This document shows, piece by piece, positions 45,563-55,557 of a stretch of DNA of 64,000 bases. How positions within the stretch are numbered: position 1 is the stretch's first letter; every line of letters begins with the position of its first letter. The DNA is taken from the NCBI RefSeq assembly GCF_900119085.1, contig NZ_FPIQ01000002.1:1-64000 (forward strand), in the 5' to 3' direction. A program made the position numbers and the translations under genes. The stretch is from Nitrosovibrio sp. Nv17. GTDB taxonomy: Bacteria > Pseudomonadota > Gammaproteobacteria > Burkholderiales > Nitrosomonadaceae. The notes beneath the pieces were generated by a model. The model was given only the letters and a program-made list of their open reading frames with translations, was not told where the DNA came from and did no database searches.

Positions 45563-46552
45563 CTATTTTACTCTATGGCTGACGACCGAGTCGCCGATTT
45601 GCATGACGGTGGCTGACGGTACCTCGCCCACCGCCGTGATGATGTTGTCGGCAACGATCCGGCTATAGATGTTGATGGCGCCCCGGCTGCGGTACAGCCC
45701 CGGAGTCGGGGGAGATGCCTGCCCGGCCACGGGTTCGATGAACACCGATACCGCGGCCAGTCCGTCGGAGAGCGCGATGTGGTTCACGGGCATGGGTTTG
45801 CCGGAAAGATTGCGCTTCATCTCGATGACCTTCCTGAATCCCTGGGGCAGATCCCTGACGCGCCACCCCAGTTTCTCGTTGCCCATGGTGGATGACACCA
45901 GGTTGACGGCGCGCCACTCCGCGGTCTTGGCGGCGTAGCGCGACTTCAGCAGCGCCTTGTCGATTTCGATTCCGGTTTCCAGGTGGGTGAACACGAATTG
46001 CTCCACCACCCGTCCCTGATCCAGTACTGCGGCCTTCAGCAGCAGGCCGGTACGGGTATCCACCCACCACTTGTGACCGTAGCGCCTGTTGTCCCGGGGT
46101 TCCAGTTCGATCACCTGGCAGGTGTGGTCGCTGATGCGTTCCTGTCCGCCCAGTCTGACGATGTAGCTGTCGTCGATATTGCCCGTAGACTGCGGCAATA
46201 GTGCCGGAAAGACTTTCTGCAGCCAGCGCTTCTCGGTGACGATGGTCTTGTTCTCCGGCATGTAGCAGCGCATCTCGTCGTTGTTGCGGATGATTTCCTG
46301 CGGCATGCCGTCGAGCACCTCTCTTTTTTCGTGCTCGCCTTCGGCATCCACACGGTGGAGAATGCGGGACGTTTCGATATGATCGCCCGAAGAATAGACG
46401 AAGGTGCCGATATAGCTATGCTGCCGCGGTGCGGCGGTGATCCTTTGCATCCATTCGAGTGCTTCGGGAGAGGAGTGGAGAACAGACTCTGCGGCTGCGG
46501 ACGATATGCTGCCCAGCAGCATGATCAGGGTAGCGAGCGCTACCCGTGTCAT
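45563..46552 (-). CDS. mucB: MucB/RseB anti-sigma regulator
   Basis: A 329-residue periplasmic regulator that binds the anti-sigma factor MucA/RseA and senses mislocalised envelope material. Signal peptide about 1-21. The N-terminal lipoprotein-carrier-like fold (ALEWMQRITAAPRQHSYIGTFVYSSGDHIETSRILHRV) is followed by the small C-terminal domain (LGWRVRDLPQGFRKVIEMKRNL, GLAAVSVFIEPVAG). The start overlaps the mucA stop by four bases. Confidence 0.92.
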   Translation of the reverse strand: MTRVALATLIMLLGSISSAAAESVLHSSPEALEWMQRITAAPRQHSYIGTFVYSSGDHIETSRILHRVDAEGEHEKREVLDGMPQEIIRNNDEMRCYMPENKTIVTEKRWLQKVFPALLPQSTGNIDDSYIVRLGGQERISDHTCQVIELEPRDNRRYGHKWWVDTRTGLLLKAAVLDQGRVVEQFVFTHLETGIEIDKALLKSRYAAKTAEWRAVNLVSSTMGNEKLGWRVRDLPQGFRKVIEMKRNLSGKPMPVNHIALSDGLAAVSVFIEPVAGQASPPTPGLYRSRGAINIYSRIVADNIITAVGEVPSATVMQIGDSVVSHRVK

Positions 46553-47091
46553 CTCGCGGAAATCGCGTAGGAGTCGGTGGACGTGCGCAGATAGGGTGTC
46601 ATGCCATGCATCGCGGTATTGGGGGAAAACTGCCCATGTGCCAGCAGGTAGTCATTGATCTGGGCAGGTGTCGACGCTGCCATGACGGGGACGGCTTCGG
46701 CCGCGGGCGGGGAGCCCGGCCCAGCCTGGGCCAGGCTGGTGGTGGCCGATGCGCCGGCCATCTGGCTTTCCTGCGATTGCTCCACCATCTGCAGACTCAT
46801 CCACCCGACGACGGCGATGGCTGCCACCGAGGCGGCAACGGCATAGAGCCGGGCGGGGTGCCTGGCGGGAGCATGGGGCGCGAGCACCACCGGTTCCATG
46901 TCCATACGAGTGTTCACGCGCCGGGCGATATGTCCGAACCCCGTATCCGGGCGCTCCATGACATCGCTGATCAGGTGATACAAGGCCCAATCGTCGCGCA
47001 GTGCGTCGGTTGCCCTGAGGTCGGCGATGATGCGCGCCGCGTCGTCGCCCTTCAACTCACCATCCATCAATGCCGAAATCTGACTTTTCAT
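46549..47091 (-). CDS. mucA: Anti-sigma factor MucA/RseA
   Basis: A 180-residue single-pass membrane anti-sigma factor. The cytoplasmic N-terminus has the RseA motif ISALMDGELKGDDAARIIADLRATDALRDDWALYHLISDVM, which clamps RpoE. One membrane segment follows at about 79-98 (LYAVAASVAAIAVVGWMSLQM). The periplasmic tail is Ala/Gln-rich, where site-1 protease would cut after stress. It starts one base beyond the rpoE stop. Confidence 0.92.
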   Translation of the reverse strand: MKSQISALMDGELKGDDAARIIADLRATDALRDDWALYHLISDVMERPDTGFGHIARRVNTRMDMEPVVLAPHAPARHPARLYAVAASVAAIAVVGWMSLQMVEQSQESQMAGASATTSLAQAGPGSPPAAEAVPVMAASTPAQINDYLLAHGQFSPNTAMHGMTPYLRTSTDSYAISAR

Positions 47092-47092
47092 G

Positions 47093-47695
47093 CTACCACC
47101 TTTTGTCCTTCCCGGTCCCCAGCAGGGGACGCAATTTTTCAGCTATCGCCTCGCGGGCACGGAATATACGCGACCGCACCGTGCCGATGGGGCAGTTCAT
47201 GATGACCGAGATCTCTTCATAGCTGAGGCCATCGATTTCCCTCAATGTAATCGCCGTACGCAATTCCTCCGGCAGTTCTTCCAGGGTCTGGTTGACGGTT
47301 TGAGCGATCTGCTTGCTGGTAAGTTCGCTTTCCGGGGTATTTATTTCCCGGAGCTGGCTGGCCTCCTCGAAGCCTTCCACATCTTCCGCATCGAATCCGT
47401 TGCCGATGGTCGGCGCCCGCCGCCCCTGGGCGACCAGGAAATTCTTCGCGGTATTGATGCCGATTCGGTACAGCCACGTATAGAACGCACTGTCTCCGCG
47501 AAACGAGGGCAGTGCCCGATAAGCCTTGATGAAGGCTTCCTGGGTCACGTCTTCCACCTCGGTCGCATCACGGATGAACTGCGACAGCAGTCGTGCCAGT
47601 TTGCGCTGATACTTGACCACCAACAGGTCGAACGCCTGCTTGTCACCACGCTGCACGCGTTCCACCAGCTGTTGGTCGATTTCCCGGTCACCCAT
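47093..47695 (-). CDS. rpoE: RNA polymerase sigma factor RpoE (AlgU)
   Basis: A 200-residue ECF sigma factor for envelope stress. Region 2 reads VVKYQRKLARLLSQFIRDATEVEDVTQEAFIKAYRALPSFRGDSAFYTWLYRIGINTAKN; region 4 reads LREIDGLSYEEISVIMNCPIGTVRSRIFRAREAI. The start at 47695 gives the usual MGDREIDQQLVERVQRG. The frame upstream is not conserved. I found no convincing RpoE-type promoter directly ahead, so autoregulation is not shown. Confidence 0.96.
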   Translation of the reverse strand: MGDREIDQQLVERVQRGDKQAFDLLVVKYQRKLARLLSQFIRDATEVEDVTQEAFIKAYRALPSFRGDSAFYTWLYRIGINTAKNFLVAQGRRAPTIGNGFDAEDVEGFEEASQLREINTPESELTSKQIAQTVNQTLEELPEELRTAITLREIDGLSYEEISVIMNCPIGTVRSRIFRAREAIAEKLRPLLGTGKDKRW

Positions 47696-47973
47696 GCAGC
47701 GTGATCCCTGAGTATTGTGGTTGATATTGGATTGCCATGTGCCGATGACATAGCCTTCCAAATCAAGTATACCCGTTCACGGGTTGCCGGGGAAATGACA
47801 CGGAAAACGGTGCGTACGCCGTGCGCCTGACCTGTAGCAAGAGACAACGGACGGCATCGATTAGTTCATTCGAGGGAAGGATGGCAGCATCCGGCCCCGG
47901 CGGGCGGGCAGTGGCTGAAAACACCCTGTTTGCGGCGAGTCTGCTATCATTCCCCGTTCATTCAGACACGGCC

Positions 47974-49599
47974 ATGCACGCCCGCGCGCTTCACGCCCAC
48001 TTCGACACCCTGATCATCGGCAGCGGCCTCGCCGGCCTCACCCTGGCGCTCAATCTGGCACAGGACCGCAAGGTCGGGCTCGTCACCAAGAAAGCCCTGC
48101 TCGACAGCGCCAGCGGCTGGGCCCAGGGCGGGATCGCGGCGGTGCTGTCGCAGGAGGATTCGCACGAGGCCCACATCCGCGACACCCTGGAGGCGGGGGC
48201 GGGGTTGTGCGATGAGGCGATGACACGCCACGTGGTGGAGAACAGCGCCCACGCGATCCGGTGGCTGATCGACCTCGGGGTGCCGTTCACCCGGGACGAG
48301 GCCAGCGAACTGGGATATCACCTGACGCGCGAAGGGGGGCACAGCGTGCGGCGGGTCATCCACGCGGCCGATGCCACAGGGCAGGCGGTGCAGCTCGCGC
48401 TGGCGGAGAACGTGCGCGCGCACACCAACATCACGATACTCGAGCACCACGTGGCGGTCGACCTCATCACCAGCGCCAAGCTGGGACGGAGGGAAGGCCG
48501 CAACCGCTGCCACGGCGCCTACGTGCTGGACAGTGTGGGCGGGCAGGTATACACCCTGGGCGCCGACAGCACCGTGCTGGCCACGGGCGGCGCCGGCAAG
48601 GTCTACCTCTATACCACCAATCCCGATACCTCCACCGGCGACGGCATCGCGATGGGCTGGCGCGCGGGCTGCCGCATCGCCAACATGGAGTTCATCCAGT
48701 TCCATCCCACGTGCCTGTACCATCCGCACGCCAAATCGTTCCTCATCAGTGAGGCGGTGCGGGGTGAGGGCGGCCTGCTGCGGCTTCCCGATGGCTCGCG
48801 CTTCATGCCGGCGCACGACTCGCGCGGGGAGCTGGCGCCGCGCGATATCGTGGCGCGTGCGATCGACTTCGAGATGAAGAAGCGTGGGCTCGACTGTATC
48901 TACCTCGACATCTCTCACAAGCCTGCGGATTTCCTGAGGGCGCACTTTCCAACCATCCACAGTCGCTGCCTGGAATTGGGCATCGACATCACCCGGCAAC
49001 CGATCCCGGTCGTGCCTGCCGCACATTACACTTGCGGCGGCATCGTCACGGACCGCCAGGGCAGGACCGATCTCGACGGTCTTTACGCCATCGGCGAGAC
49101 CGCACACACCGGCCTGCACGGCGCGAACCGGCTGGCGAGCAATTCCCTGCTGGAATGCGTGGTGCTGGGGCGGGCGGCCGCCGGGGACATCGCCCGGCAG
49201 CCGCGGCTGCCGGCGCGGGCCCTGCCTCAATGGGACGAGAGCCGCGTCACCAATGCCGACGAGGAGGTGGTCATCTCGCACAACTGGGACGAACTGCGCC
49301 GCTTCATGTGGAACTACGTCGGCATCGTGCGCACCACCAAGCGTCTGCAGCGCGCGCAGCATCGCATCACCTTGCTGCGTGAGGAGATCGACGAGTACTA
49401 CGCCAACTTCCGCGTCACTGCCGACCTTCTGGAATTGCGCAATCTGGTGGATACCGCCGACCTGATCGTGCGCAGCGCCCGGCTGCGTCATGAGAGCCGG
49501 GGGCTGCACTACAGCCGGGACTACCCGGATCGCCTGCTGCAGGCGCGCGACACGGTACTGAGCCGCGCCCCGCGTCCCGGCAGTTCAGACACTGTATGA
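47974..49599 (+). CDS. nadB: L-aspartate oxidase
   Basis: A 541-residue FAD enzyme that oxidises L-aspartate to iminoaspartate, the first step of NAD synthesis. The FAD motif is [17 protein letters not shown] near residue 13. The active-site region IQFHPTCLY and the His/Arg motif [15 protein letters not shown], then [15 protein letters not shown], are typical. The start at 47974 puts the Rossmann fold at the N-terminus. It is divergent from rpoE, which is a common arrangement. Confidence 0.95.
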   Translation: MHARALHAHFDTLIIGSGLAGLTLALNLAQDRKVGLVTKKALLDSASGWAQGGIAAVLSQEDSHEAHIRDTLEAGAGLCDEAMTRHVVENSAHAIRWLIDLGVPFTRDEASELGYHLTREGGHSVRRVIHAADATGQAVQLALAENVRAHTNITILEHHVAVDLITSAKLGRREGRNRCHGAYVLDSVGGQVYTLGADSTVLATGGAGKVYLYTTNPDTSTGDGIAMGWRAGCRIANMEFIQFHPTCLYHPHAKSFLISEAVRGEGGLLRLPDGSRFMPAHDSRGELAPRDIVARAIDFEMKKRGLDCIYLDISHKPADFLRAHFPTIHSRCLELGIDITRQPIPVVPAAHYTCGGIVTDRQGRTDLDGLYAIGETAHTGLHGANRLASNSLLECVVLGRAAAGDIARQPRLPARALPQWDESRVTNADEEVVISHNWDELRRFMWNYVGIVRTTKRLQRAQHRITLLREEIDEYYANFRVTADLLELRNLVDTADLIVRSARLRHESRGLHYSRDYPDRLLQARDTVLSRAPRPGSSDTV

Positions 49600-49689
49600 G
49601 CGCCCCAGTGCCGTTGGCAGTGCGACGGCGGCCGTCGCTCGCTTTCGCGTAGAATAGCACCCCTTCACCACCACAACCCAGTCATCGAG

Positions 49690-51087
49690 ATGATCCGTAC
49701 CCGCTTCGCTCCCAGCCCTACCGGCTACCTGCACGTCGGCGGTGCGCGCACCGCGCTGTTCTCATGGGCATACGCGCGCCGGCACGGCGGCAGATTCATC
49801 CTCCGGATCGAGGACACCGACCTGGAACGCTCCACCGCGCAGTCTACCCAGGGGATCCTCGACGGCATGGACTGGCTCGGGCTGGACCATGACGAGGGGC
49901 CGTTCCACCAGATGCAACGGCTTTCGCGCTACCACGAAGTGGCGGAGCAACTGCTGCGGGAGGGGCACGCGTACCGCTGCTACGCCAGCCGGGAAGAGCT
50001 GGAGGCCTTGCGTGAGCGGCAGCGCGCGGCGGGACTGAAGCCGCGCTATGACGGCCGCTGGCGGGATTCGAAGGCGATACCGCCCGCCGGGGTGGAGCCG
50101 GTGGTGCGCCTGAAGAATCCCCTGGAAGGAGAAGTCACGTTCCGCGACCTGGTGAAGGGCGACGTCACCGTCGCCAACGCCGAGCTGGATGACCTCGTGC
50201 TGCTGCGCGCCGACGGCGTGCCCACCTACAACTTCGGCGTGGTGATCGACGATCTGGACATGAACATCACCCACGTGATCCGGGGGGACGACCACGTCAA
50301 CAACACGCCGCGCCAGATCAACATCCTCAAGGCGCTGGGCGCGTCGCTGCCGCAGTACGCGCACGTGCCCATGATCCTCGGGCCGGATGGGGAGCGTCTC
50401 TCCAAGCGCCACGGCGCGGTGTCGGTGATCCAGTACCGGGATGACGGCTATCTGCCCGAGGCCCTGGTGAACTACCTCGCGCGGCTCGGATGGTCGCACG
50501 GGGACGAGGAGGTGTTCAGCCGCGAGCAGCTGGTCGAGTGGTTCGATCTGGCTGCAATCAATCGTGCGCCGGCGCGCTTCGATCCCGAGAAGCTGCGCTG
50601 GCTCAACCAGCAGTATCTGAAATTTGCCGACGATGCGCGCCTCGCCGGCCTGGCGAGGCCCTTGCTGGAGGCACGAGGCTGCGATGTGGGCGCAGGCGGA
50701 GGGCCGGATCCCGCCCGGGTGGCGGGGTTGCTCAAGGAACGTGTGGCCACTGTGACCGAACTGGCGGATGCCGCGGTGTATTTCTACCGCTTCATGGTGC
50801 CTTCCGACGAATCCCGGGCGCGTTACCTCACGCCGGCGGTGCGGGCGCCCCTGGCCGACCTGCGTGGCCGCCTCGCCACGGCAACGTGGGACGATCACGG
50901 CATCCAGGATGCGATCAAGGCGACTGCCGCAGCGCATGGCCTGAAGATGCCGGGCGTGGCCATGCCGCTGCGGGTGATGGTGACAGGCGAGGCGCAGACG
51001 CCCTCGATCGACCGGGTGCTGGAGCTGCTCGGGCGGAAAGAGACGCTCAGGCGCCTGGACGAGCGCCTGGCGGCCTACCCCGCCTGA
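49690..51087 (+). CDS. gltX: Glutamyl-tRNA synthetase
   Basis: A 465-residue class I aminoacyl-tRNA synthetase. The HIGH-type motif is [15 protein letters not shown] at residues 7-21 and the KMSKS-type motif is [13 protein letters not shown] near 238. The anticodon-binding domain follows at about 330-465. Full length and starts at the ATG ten bases after TCATCGAG. The tRNA-Ala and tRNA-Glu genes follow shortly, so enzyme and substrate tRNA genes are neighbours. Confidence 0.96.
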   Translation: MIRTRFAPSPTGYLHVGGARTALFSWAYARRHGGRFILRIEDTDLERSTAQSTQGILDGMDWLGLDHDEGPFHQMQRLSRYHEVAEQLLREGHAYRCYASREELEALRERQRAAGLKPRYDGRWRDSKAIPPAGVEPVVRLKNPLEGEVTFRDLVKGDVTVANAELDDLVLLRADGVPTYNFGVVIDDLDMNITHVIRGDDHVNNTPRQINILKALGASLPQYAHVPMILGPDGERLSKRHGAVSVIQYRDDGYLPEALVNYLARLGWSHGDEEVFSREQLVEWFDLAAINRAPARFDPEKLRWLNQQYLKFADDARLAGLARPLLEARGCDVGAGGGPDPARVAGLLKERVATVTELADAAVYFYRFMVPSDESRARYLTPAVRAPLADLRGRLATATWDDHGIQDAIKATAAAHGLKMPGVAMPLRVMVTGEAQTPSIDRVLELLGRKETLRRLDERLAAYPA

Positions 51088-51106
51088 CGCGCGTATCCGC
51101 CTTGCA

Positions 51107-51135
51107 TTGACGGGGCAGGGGGTGCTCAGTATAAT
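51107..51135 (+). promoter_or_regulatory. Sigma-70 promoter of the tRNA-Ala/tRNA-Glu unit
   Basis: TTGACG (51107-51112), 17 bases, TATAAT (51130-51135), a near-consensus promoter 28 bases before tRNA-Ala. The bases after the -10 box (TCGCC) are GC-rich, as expected for a stringently controlled stable-RNA promoter. Confidence 0.85.
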
Positions 51136-51162
51136 TCGCCTTCCTTTTGTCGGGGTATCGCC

Positions 51163-51238
<76 letters not shown>

Positions 51239-51294
51239 GGTATCGGCGCCGCCCGGCATCGGGCTGCGAACCGGCAGTAGCGGAAAGTCCTCTG

Positions 51295-51370
51295 GTCCCC
51301 ATCGTCTAGAGGCCTAGGACATCACCCTTTCACGGTGAGTACGGGGGTTCGAATCCCCCTGGGGACGCCA
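51295..51370 (+). tRNA. tRNA-Glu (anticodon TTC)
   Basis: A 76-base tRNA with encoded CCA. The acceptor stem GTCCCCA pairs with TGGGGAC. The anticodon stem is TCACC/GGTGA around CTTTCAC with anticodon TTC. The T-loop is TTCGAAT. It lies 56 bases after tRNA-Ala. Confidence 0.95.
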
Positions 51371-51502
51371 AAAAATATCCGCTCATCGGTTCCGGATCTG
51401 CCGGAATCGGTTGCGCATTCATTTGCCGAAGCGGCTCAGGGCGACTTCGGGTATGCCCAACAAACATGAATAACGCAGATAACGAAAGGAAAAGCCTGAT
51501 TC

Positions 51503-52204
51503 ATGGATAACACGGCCTCTGGAGAATGTCGCTGGCTGTCTTTTCCCGATCGGGCGGCACTGGAAGAGGCAGCGCTGGGCATCATCCTCGACAGTGCGGC
51601 TGCGTCGATACGTGAGCGCGGATGTTTTCGCATCGTGCTCTCCGGTGGCGAGGTCTTCCACAGCCTGTATGCGCGGATACCCGGGATCTCCACGGACTGG
51701 TCTGCCTGGCATATCTATTTTGCGTACGAGTACTGCATGCCGCCCACCAAGCCGGAGTTGAATTTTCGTCTGGCGCAGGAAGCGTGGTTCGATCGCGTGT
51801 CCATCCCGGCGGAGCAGATATACGCCATTCCGGACGATGTCCGCGCAGACAAGGCGGCCGCCGCGTATGCGCCGCTTCTGGCGGAGGTCGACCTGTTCGA
51901 TCTGACATTGCTGGATCTCGGCGAGGATGGCCATGTGGCCAGCCTGTTTCCGGGCAATTCCTGGGGAGCGGAGCCTCACTCGCCGGATGTCCTGTCGATA
52001 TTCAATTCTCCGAGGCGGCCGCCGCAGCGTGTATCCCTGAGTGCGTCACGGCTCAGCCGCTCGCGACACGTAGCGTTCCTCGTCAGCGGCGAATCGAAGC
52101 GCAGGGCCGTCGCGGCCTGGCGTTCCGGGGAGGATGTTCCCGCGCGTGCGATCATGCCGGAGGCAGGCGTCGACGTGCTGGTGGAGGCCGCGCTGCTGGA
52201 GTAG
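51503..52204 (+). CDS. pgl: 6-phosphogluconolactonase (DevB-type)
   Basis: A 233-residue lactonase that converts 6-phosphogluconolactone to 6-phosphogluconate in the pentose phosphate and Entner-Doudoroff routes. Family motifs: RIVLSGGEVFHSLYARI (phosphate-binding), WHIYFAYEYCMPPTKPELNFRLAQEAWF, and LLDLGEDGHVASLFPG (catalytic His in GxDGHxASLFPG). The second motif has AYEYCMPP where DER-x-VP is more usual, so activity or specificity could differ. Its position after the tRNA pair gives no pathway partner; no zwf or edd is seen. Confidence 0.82.
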   Translation: MDNTASGECRWLSFPDRAALEEAALGIILDSAAASIRERGCFRIVLSGGEVFHSLYARIPGISTDWSAWHIYFAYEYCMPPTKPELNFRLAQEAWFDRVSIPAEQIYAIPDDVRADKAAAAYAPLLAEVDLFDLTLLDLGEDGHVASLFPGNSWGAEPHSPDVLSIFNSPRRPPQRVSLSASRLSRSRHVAFLVSGESKRRAVAAWRSGEDVPARAIMPEAGVDVLVEAALLE

Positions 52205-52932
52205 CCTGGGCGGCGAGCGGAAGTGAAGCGGGAGCGATCCTTTCGGGCACGGCCCTGGGGCGAGGTCGTGCGCTTGCCGCCTGCGTAGGCGGGGCATCCA
52301 TCCAGCTGTTCCCATGCTGCCGACTGATCCTCCATACTTCGCATGATTCCCTCGAGAAGGCGTCTTGCAGCCCCGTTGTCATCCCGTCCCTTTTGTCAAT
52401 CGGAAGTGGCCCTTTCTGCTGTCGGATGGAAAAATCCGGATCATTCTCTCGACCGTGCACTTCCGTGGTAGCTCTTGCGGTGCCGCCCCATCCCTTGTGC
52501 ACCCTTGCGCGCTATGACGTGGCTGCTACGCGCCATATCCTCGCCTGCGGCTGCGGTATTTCGTACCACTGAAACCCCGTCTGGCATGCCCAGGTGCCGC
52601 ACATATCAATCCATAGCACGACCGGGAATCAAAGTGGAGCGGCACCGAAGGGCATAACTCACCACGAAAAGGAGGTTCACCATTTCGAATACCAACCGAT
52701 CCACCACACAACGCCCGTAGCCCACCAAAGTTCCTCATCGACCTGACATGGGGCGAATGAGGAAATGTATACTGGCGCTTGGCAGAGAGCGGTGAGGTCA
52801 AGGCCATCCAGAGGCTTGCGCGGGCGCTGGCAGCGCCACAGGCGCTATATCGATAGCCAAGACCTTGAACGATGCGCAGGCCGCCACCGTGCGCGAGACG
52901 ATCGGGGCTGAACTGACCAGGCAGGGATTCCA
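52205..52932. other. Long intergenic region, nothing recognised
   Basis: About 730 bases between pgl and the broken DUF4160 gene. Several short frames exist on both strands but none has family resemblance or a good ribosome site. It may hold decayed mobile-element sequence, since two IS remnants occur later in the region, but I could not identify any. Confidence 0.4.
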
Positions 52933-53197
52933 ATGCCGACAATATGCGCTTTCTATGGGATCATCATCCAGATGTACTGGAAGGATCATTCCCCGCCACA
53001 TTTTCATGCTGAATGAATATGTGGGGTATAGAATATCCATCGATATTCAAACCTTGCAGATACTGAAAGGGCGATCGCCTCGCCGGTCGCTGATGCTATT
53101 ATTGGAATGGGCGCAGGAACACCGCGCCGAACTCATTGAGAACTGGAGACTATGTCAACTCGGTCAATTGCCAAACCGGATATTGCCGCTACCTTGA
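52933..53197 (+). pseudogene. DUF4160 protein, frameshifted
   Basis: The start reads MPTICAFYGIIIQMYWKDHSPPHFHAE and then meets a TGA. The rest of the domain is in another frame: EYVGYRISIDIQTLQILKGR followed by PRRSLMLLLEWAQEHRAELIENWRLCQ. Together these are a typical small DUF4160 protein of about 85 residues. The break lies at about 53013-53016. The adjacent DUF2442 gene overlaps the end, which is the usual pair. Toxin-antitoxin-like behaviour has been suggested for such pairs but is not established. Confidence 0.75.
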
Positions 53198-53484
53198 TTC
53201 CTCCCATTGGAGTGGGAGAGGATCTATCGGGTGTGGTGGCGGTAAAGGTGCTGGAAGGCTACCGCCTGTGGGTGCGCTTCGACGATGGTGTAGAAGGCGA
53301 AGTCGACATGGGCCAGCTTGTACACTCGCCCGCTGCCGGTGTATTCGCGGCGCTGGTCGACCAGGATATTTTTGCCAAGGCATATGTCGAACATGGGGCG
53401 GTCACCTGGCCGGGCGAACTCGATCTTGCGCCAGATGCCATGCACGACGAAATCAAGCAAAACGGGATCTGGGTGTTGCGGTGA
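53152..53484 (+). CDS. DUF2442-domain protein
   Basis: A 110-residue protein. After a Pro/Ile-rich leader (MSTRSIAKPDIAATLIPPIG) it has the DUF2442 core: VVAVKVLEGYRLWVRFDDGVEGEVDMGQLV, VFAALVDQDIFAKAYVEHGAVTWPGELDLAPDAMHDEI. It overlaps the DUF4160 pseudogene by 46 bases and would normally be its partner. Function unknown; the pair often occurs in mobile or accessory regions. This copy appears intact although its partner is broken. Confidence 0.85.
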   Translation: MSTRSIAKPDIAATLIPPIGVGEDLSGVVAVKVLEGYRLWVRFDDGVEGEVDMGQLVHSPAAGVFAALVDQDIFAKAYVEHGAVTWPGELDLAPDAMHDEIKQNGIWVLR

Positions 53485-53521
53485 TGAAAACTGTAGAAGA
53501 ACCGTTGACTGAGACCTTCAG

Positions 53522-53587
53522 CTTGCCGCTGTCGGCCAACCGCAGCGCGTAAACAATCTGCCTTTCCGTAAATCTCGACTGCTTCAT
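53522..53587 (-). mobile_element. IS3-family OrfA fragment
   Basis: The minus-strand frame starting at 53587 reads MKQSRFTERQIVYALRLADSGK, the N-terminus of an IS3-family transposase OrfA, and then switches to unrelated sequence. Only about 22 codons remain, with no second ORF and no clear terminal repeats. The material from 53588 to about 53740 may be the element's left end. Confidence 0.6.
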
Positions 53588-53879
53588 CGCTTCTCCTTGC
53601 CCCTGCGGGGCCTCGGGAAGCAATCCTGCCTCCAGTTCCAACCTGTATCAATTTCCCGGGGGAACGTCAGTATCCCTTGCTGCTCATGACTCCTCCTTTC
53701 ATGCCTTTTAAGGCTTGGGAGTGTCTACAGATTCCGGAGCGATTCAGAATCCGTCGTGCCGGCGTACACCTACAAGGAGGCAGGGGTTGAAAAGCATGCC
53801 CCACACGGATCAACCTGCCGTGCTATATTGATCGGGATTCCTGGCGGGTGAGTCCAGGAGATGGAGAAACCGAATCCTG
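53588..53879. other. Short intergenic with possible IS end
   Basis: About 290 bases between the IS3 fragment and the histidine kinase gene. The stretch near 53720 (GTGTCTACAG) could belong to an IS end, but no inverted partner is visible. The kinase promoter should be in the last part. Confidence 0.35.
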
Positions 53880-55367
53880 ATGCCTGTTGAGACGAGCACA
53901 CCGGAAAGTGCAGCCCGGCTCCTGACGGAAGAGCCTCAAGGCTTGGGGCTGCGCGGAGGGGTGCACGAGCGCCTGAAGGAGATCACCTGCCTGTACGAGA
54001 TTCGGTGCGGGATGGGGCTGGAGCTGTCGGTGGAGAGCGCCTGCCAGCATATATTCGAATACCTGATTCCGGCGATGCAGTTTCCGGAGATTGCCACCGC
54101 CGTGATCGAGCTCGACGGCAGGCGCTTCACTTCCGAGAGCCACGGGCAGGGGCTCACGCACGAGCTGCAGTCGAAGATCAATGCCGGTGGCAAGCCCTGC
54201 GGCCAGTTGCGGGTATTCTACCCGGAGGACAAGCCGTTCCTGGTTCCGGAAGAGCAGCGGCTCATCGACGCGGTGGCGCGGGATCTGGAAATATGGCTGG
54301 AGCGCAAGCAGATCGACGAGGCGCTGCACGAGCGCCTGAAGGAGATCACCTGTCTGTACGAGATCCGGCGCGGGATGGGGCTGGAGCTGTCGGTGGAGAG
54401 CGCCTGCCAGCATATCTTCGAATACCTGATTCCGGCGATGCAGTTTCCGGAGATTGCCACCGCCGTGATCGAGCTCGACGGCAGGCGCTTCACTTCCGAG
54501 AGCCACGGGCAGGGGCTCACGCACGAGCTGCAGTCGAAGATCAATGCCGGTGGCAAGCCCTGCGGCCAGTTGCGGGTATTCTATCCGGAGGACAAGCCGT
54601 TCCTGGTGCCGGAAGAGCAGCGGCTCATCGACGCGGTGGCGACCGATCTGGAGAAATGGCTCGAGCGCAAGCGTCTCGAGCAGGCATTGGTCTTCATAGC
54701 GGAAGAGCAGCAACGGCTCATCGGGCAGGAGCTGCACGATAATCTCGGGCAGCAGATTGCTGCGATAGGCTACCAGGCGAAGGCCCTGGAAAAGAAGGTG
54801 GCCGCATCGGGCAGCGCTGAGGCTGTCGCGGTTGCCGCTTCCATCGCGACCCAGGCACAGGTGGCCGTGATGCAGTGCAAGCAGATTGCGCAGGGGCTGC
54901 TTCCGTTCGAACTGGAGACCAGCGGCCTGACGGCCGCGCTCCAGGTATTCGCGTCCAAGATCGAGGCTACCTACAGGATCGTCTGCAAATTCGTGTGCAG
55001 GAATGAGGTGACCGTCAGGAACAGCGATTCCGCTCTCAATCTCTACCGGATCGCCCAGGAAGCGGTCAACAATGCGATACGCCATGGTGGCGCGAATCAC
55101 CTGGTCATTTCGCTGCTCGCGGACTTGGGAATGCTGCGCCTGTCCATATGCGACAACGGCAAGGGGTTTGCGGGAATCGAGACGAAAGACGGCATGACGC
55201 CGGGAATGGGAATCAAGATCATGCAGCACCGCGCCCGACAACTGGGAGCCACCCTGGCCTTCCTCAAGCGTCCCGGTGGCGGCGTGGAAGTCCGACTGGA
55301 GATGCGCACGGATGACAGGCCGGTTCCTGCCCATGCGCGGCCGGTGGAGCCGCCGCTGCCGGGTTAG
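53880..55367 (+). CDS. Soluble sensor histidine kinase with duplicated N-terminal domain
   Basis: A 495-residue kinase without membrane segments. Residues about 29-145 and 150-266 are two almost identical copies of a helical/alpha-beta sensory module (ERLKEITCLYEIR, ESACQHIFEYLIPAMQFPEIATAVIELDGRRF, VFYPEDKPFLVPEEQRLIDAVA). The HisKA_3-type dimerisation domain follows with H286 in GQELHDNLGQQI, and the HATPase domain has NLYRIAQEAVNNAIRHGGAN and ICDNGKGF with GMGIKIMQHRA. This is the NarX/LuxR-partner kinase type. No response regulator gene is adjacent. The duplicated module may change ligand response. Start at the ATG after a purine-poor leader. Confidence 0.88.
   Translation: MPVETSTPESAARLLTEEPQGLGLRGGVHERLKEITCLYEIRCGMGLELSVESACQHIFEYLIPAMQFPEIATAVIELDGRRFTSESHGQGLTHELQSKINAGGKPCGQLRVFYPEDKPFLVPEEQRLIDAVARDLEIWLERKQIDEALHERLKEITCLYEIRRGMGLELSVESACQHIFEYLIPAMQFPEIATAVIELDGRRFTSESHGQGLTHELQSKINAGGKPCGQLRVFYPEDKPFLVPEEQRLIDAVATDLEKWLERKRLEQALVFIAEEQQRLIGQELHDNLGQQIAAIGYQAKALEKKVAASGSAEAVAVAASIATQAQVAVMQCKQIAQGLLPFELETSGLTAALQVFASKIEATYRIVCKFVCRNEVTVRNSDSALNLYRIAQEAVNNAIRHGGANHLVISLLADLGMLRLSICDNGKGFAGIETKDGMTPGMGIKIMQHRARQLGATLAFLKRPGGGVEVRLEMRTDDRPVPAHARPVEPPLPG
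53964..54672. repeat. 363-base in-frame tandem duplication
   Basis: Copy one is 53964-54309 and copy two 54327-54672. The period is exactly 363 bases (121 codons). The two copies differ at only a few bases, for example GAGATTCGGTGC versus GAGATCCGGCGC. The near-identity at DNA level shows a recent duplication or ongoing conversion within the kinase gene. Confidence 0.9.
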
Positions 55368-55557
55368 GGCAGCCGGCGAAAGATCGCATGCACTTGCGAA
55401 CTGCATTCCCATCCTTCCACCGCCGCGCCGGCTCGTCGCTCCGGAATATTCCTGACAAGAATCCCGTTTCATCGAGCCGACCGCGGCAGGTGCTTTCGAT
55501 GGACTGCTGCGGCCTGTATGGATCGGAGGCGGCCGCTGCGACCACGTCGGCGCGGGG

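Noticed and set aside
47696-47820. RpoE-dependent autoregulatory promoter upstream of rpoE
   Set aside because: No GAACTT-type -35 with a TCTGA-type -10 at proper spacing could be found.
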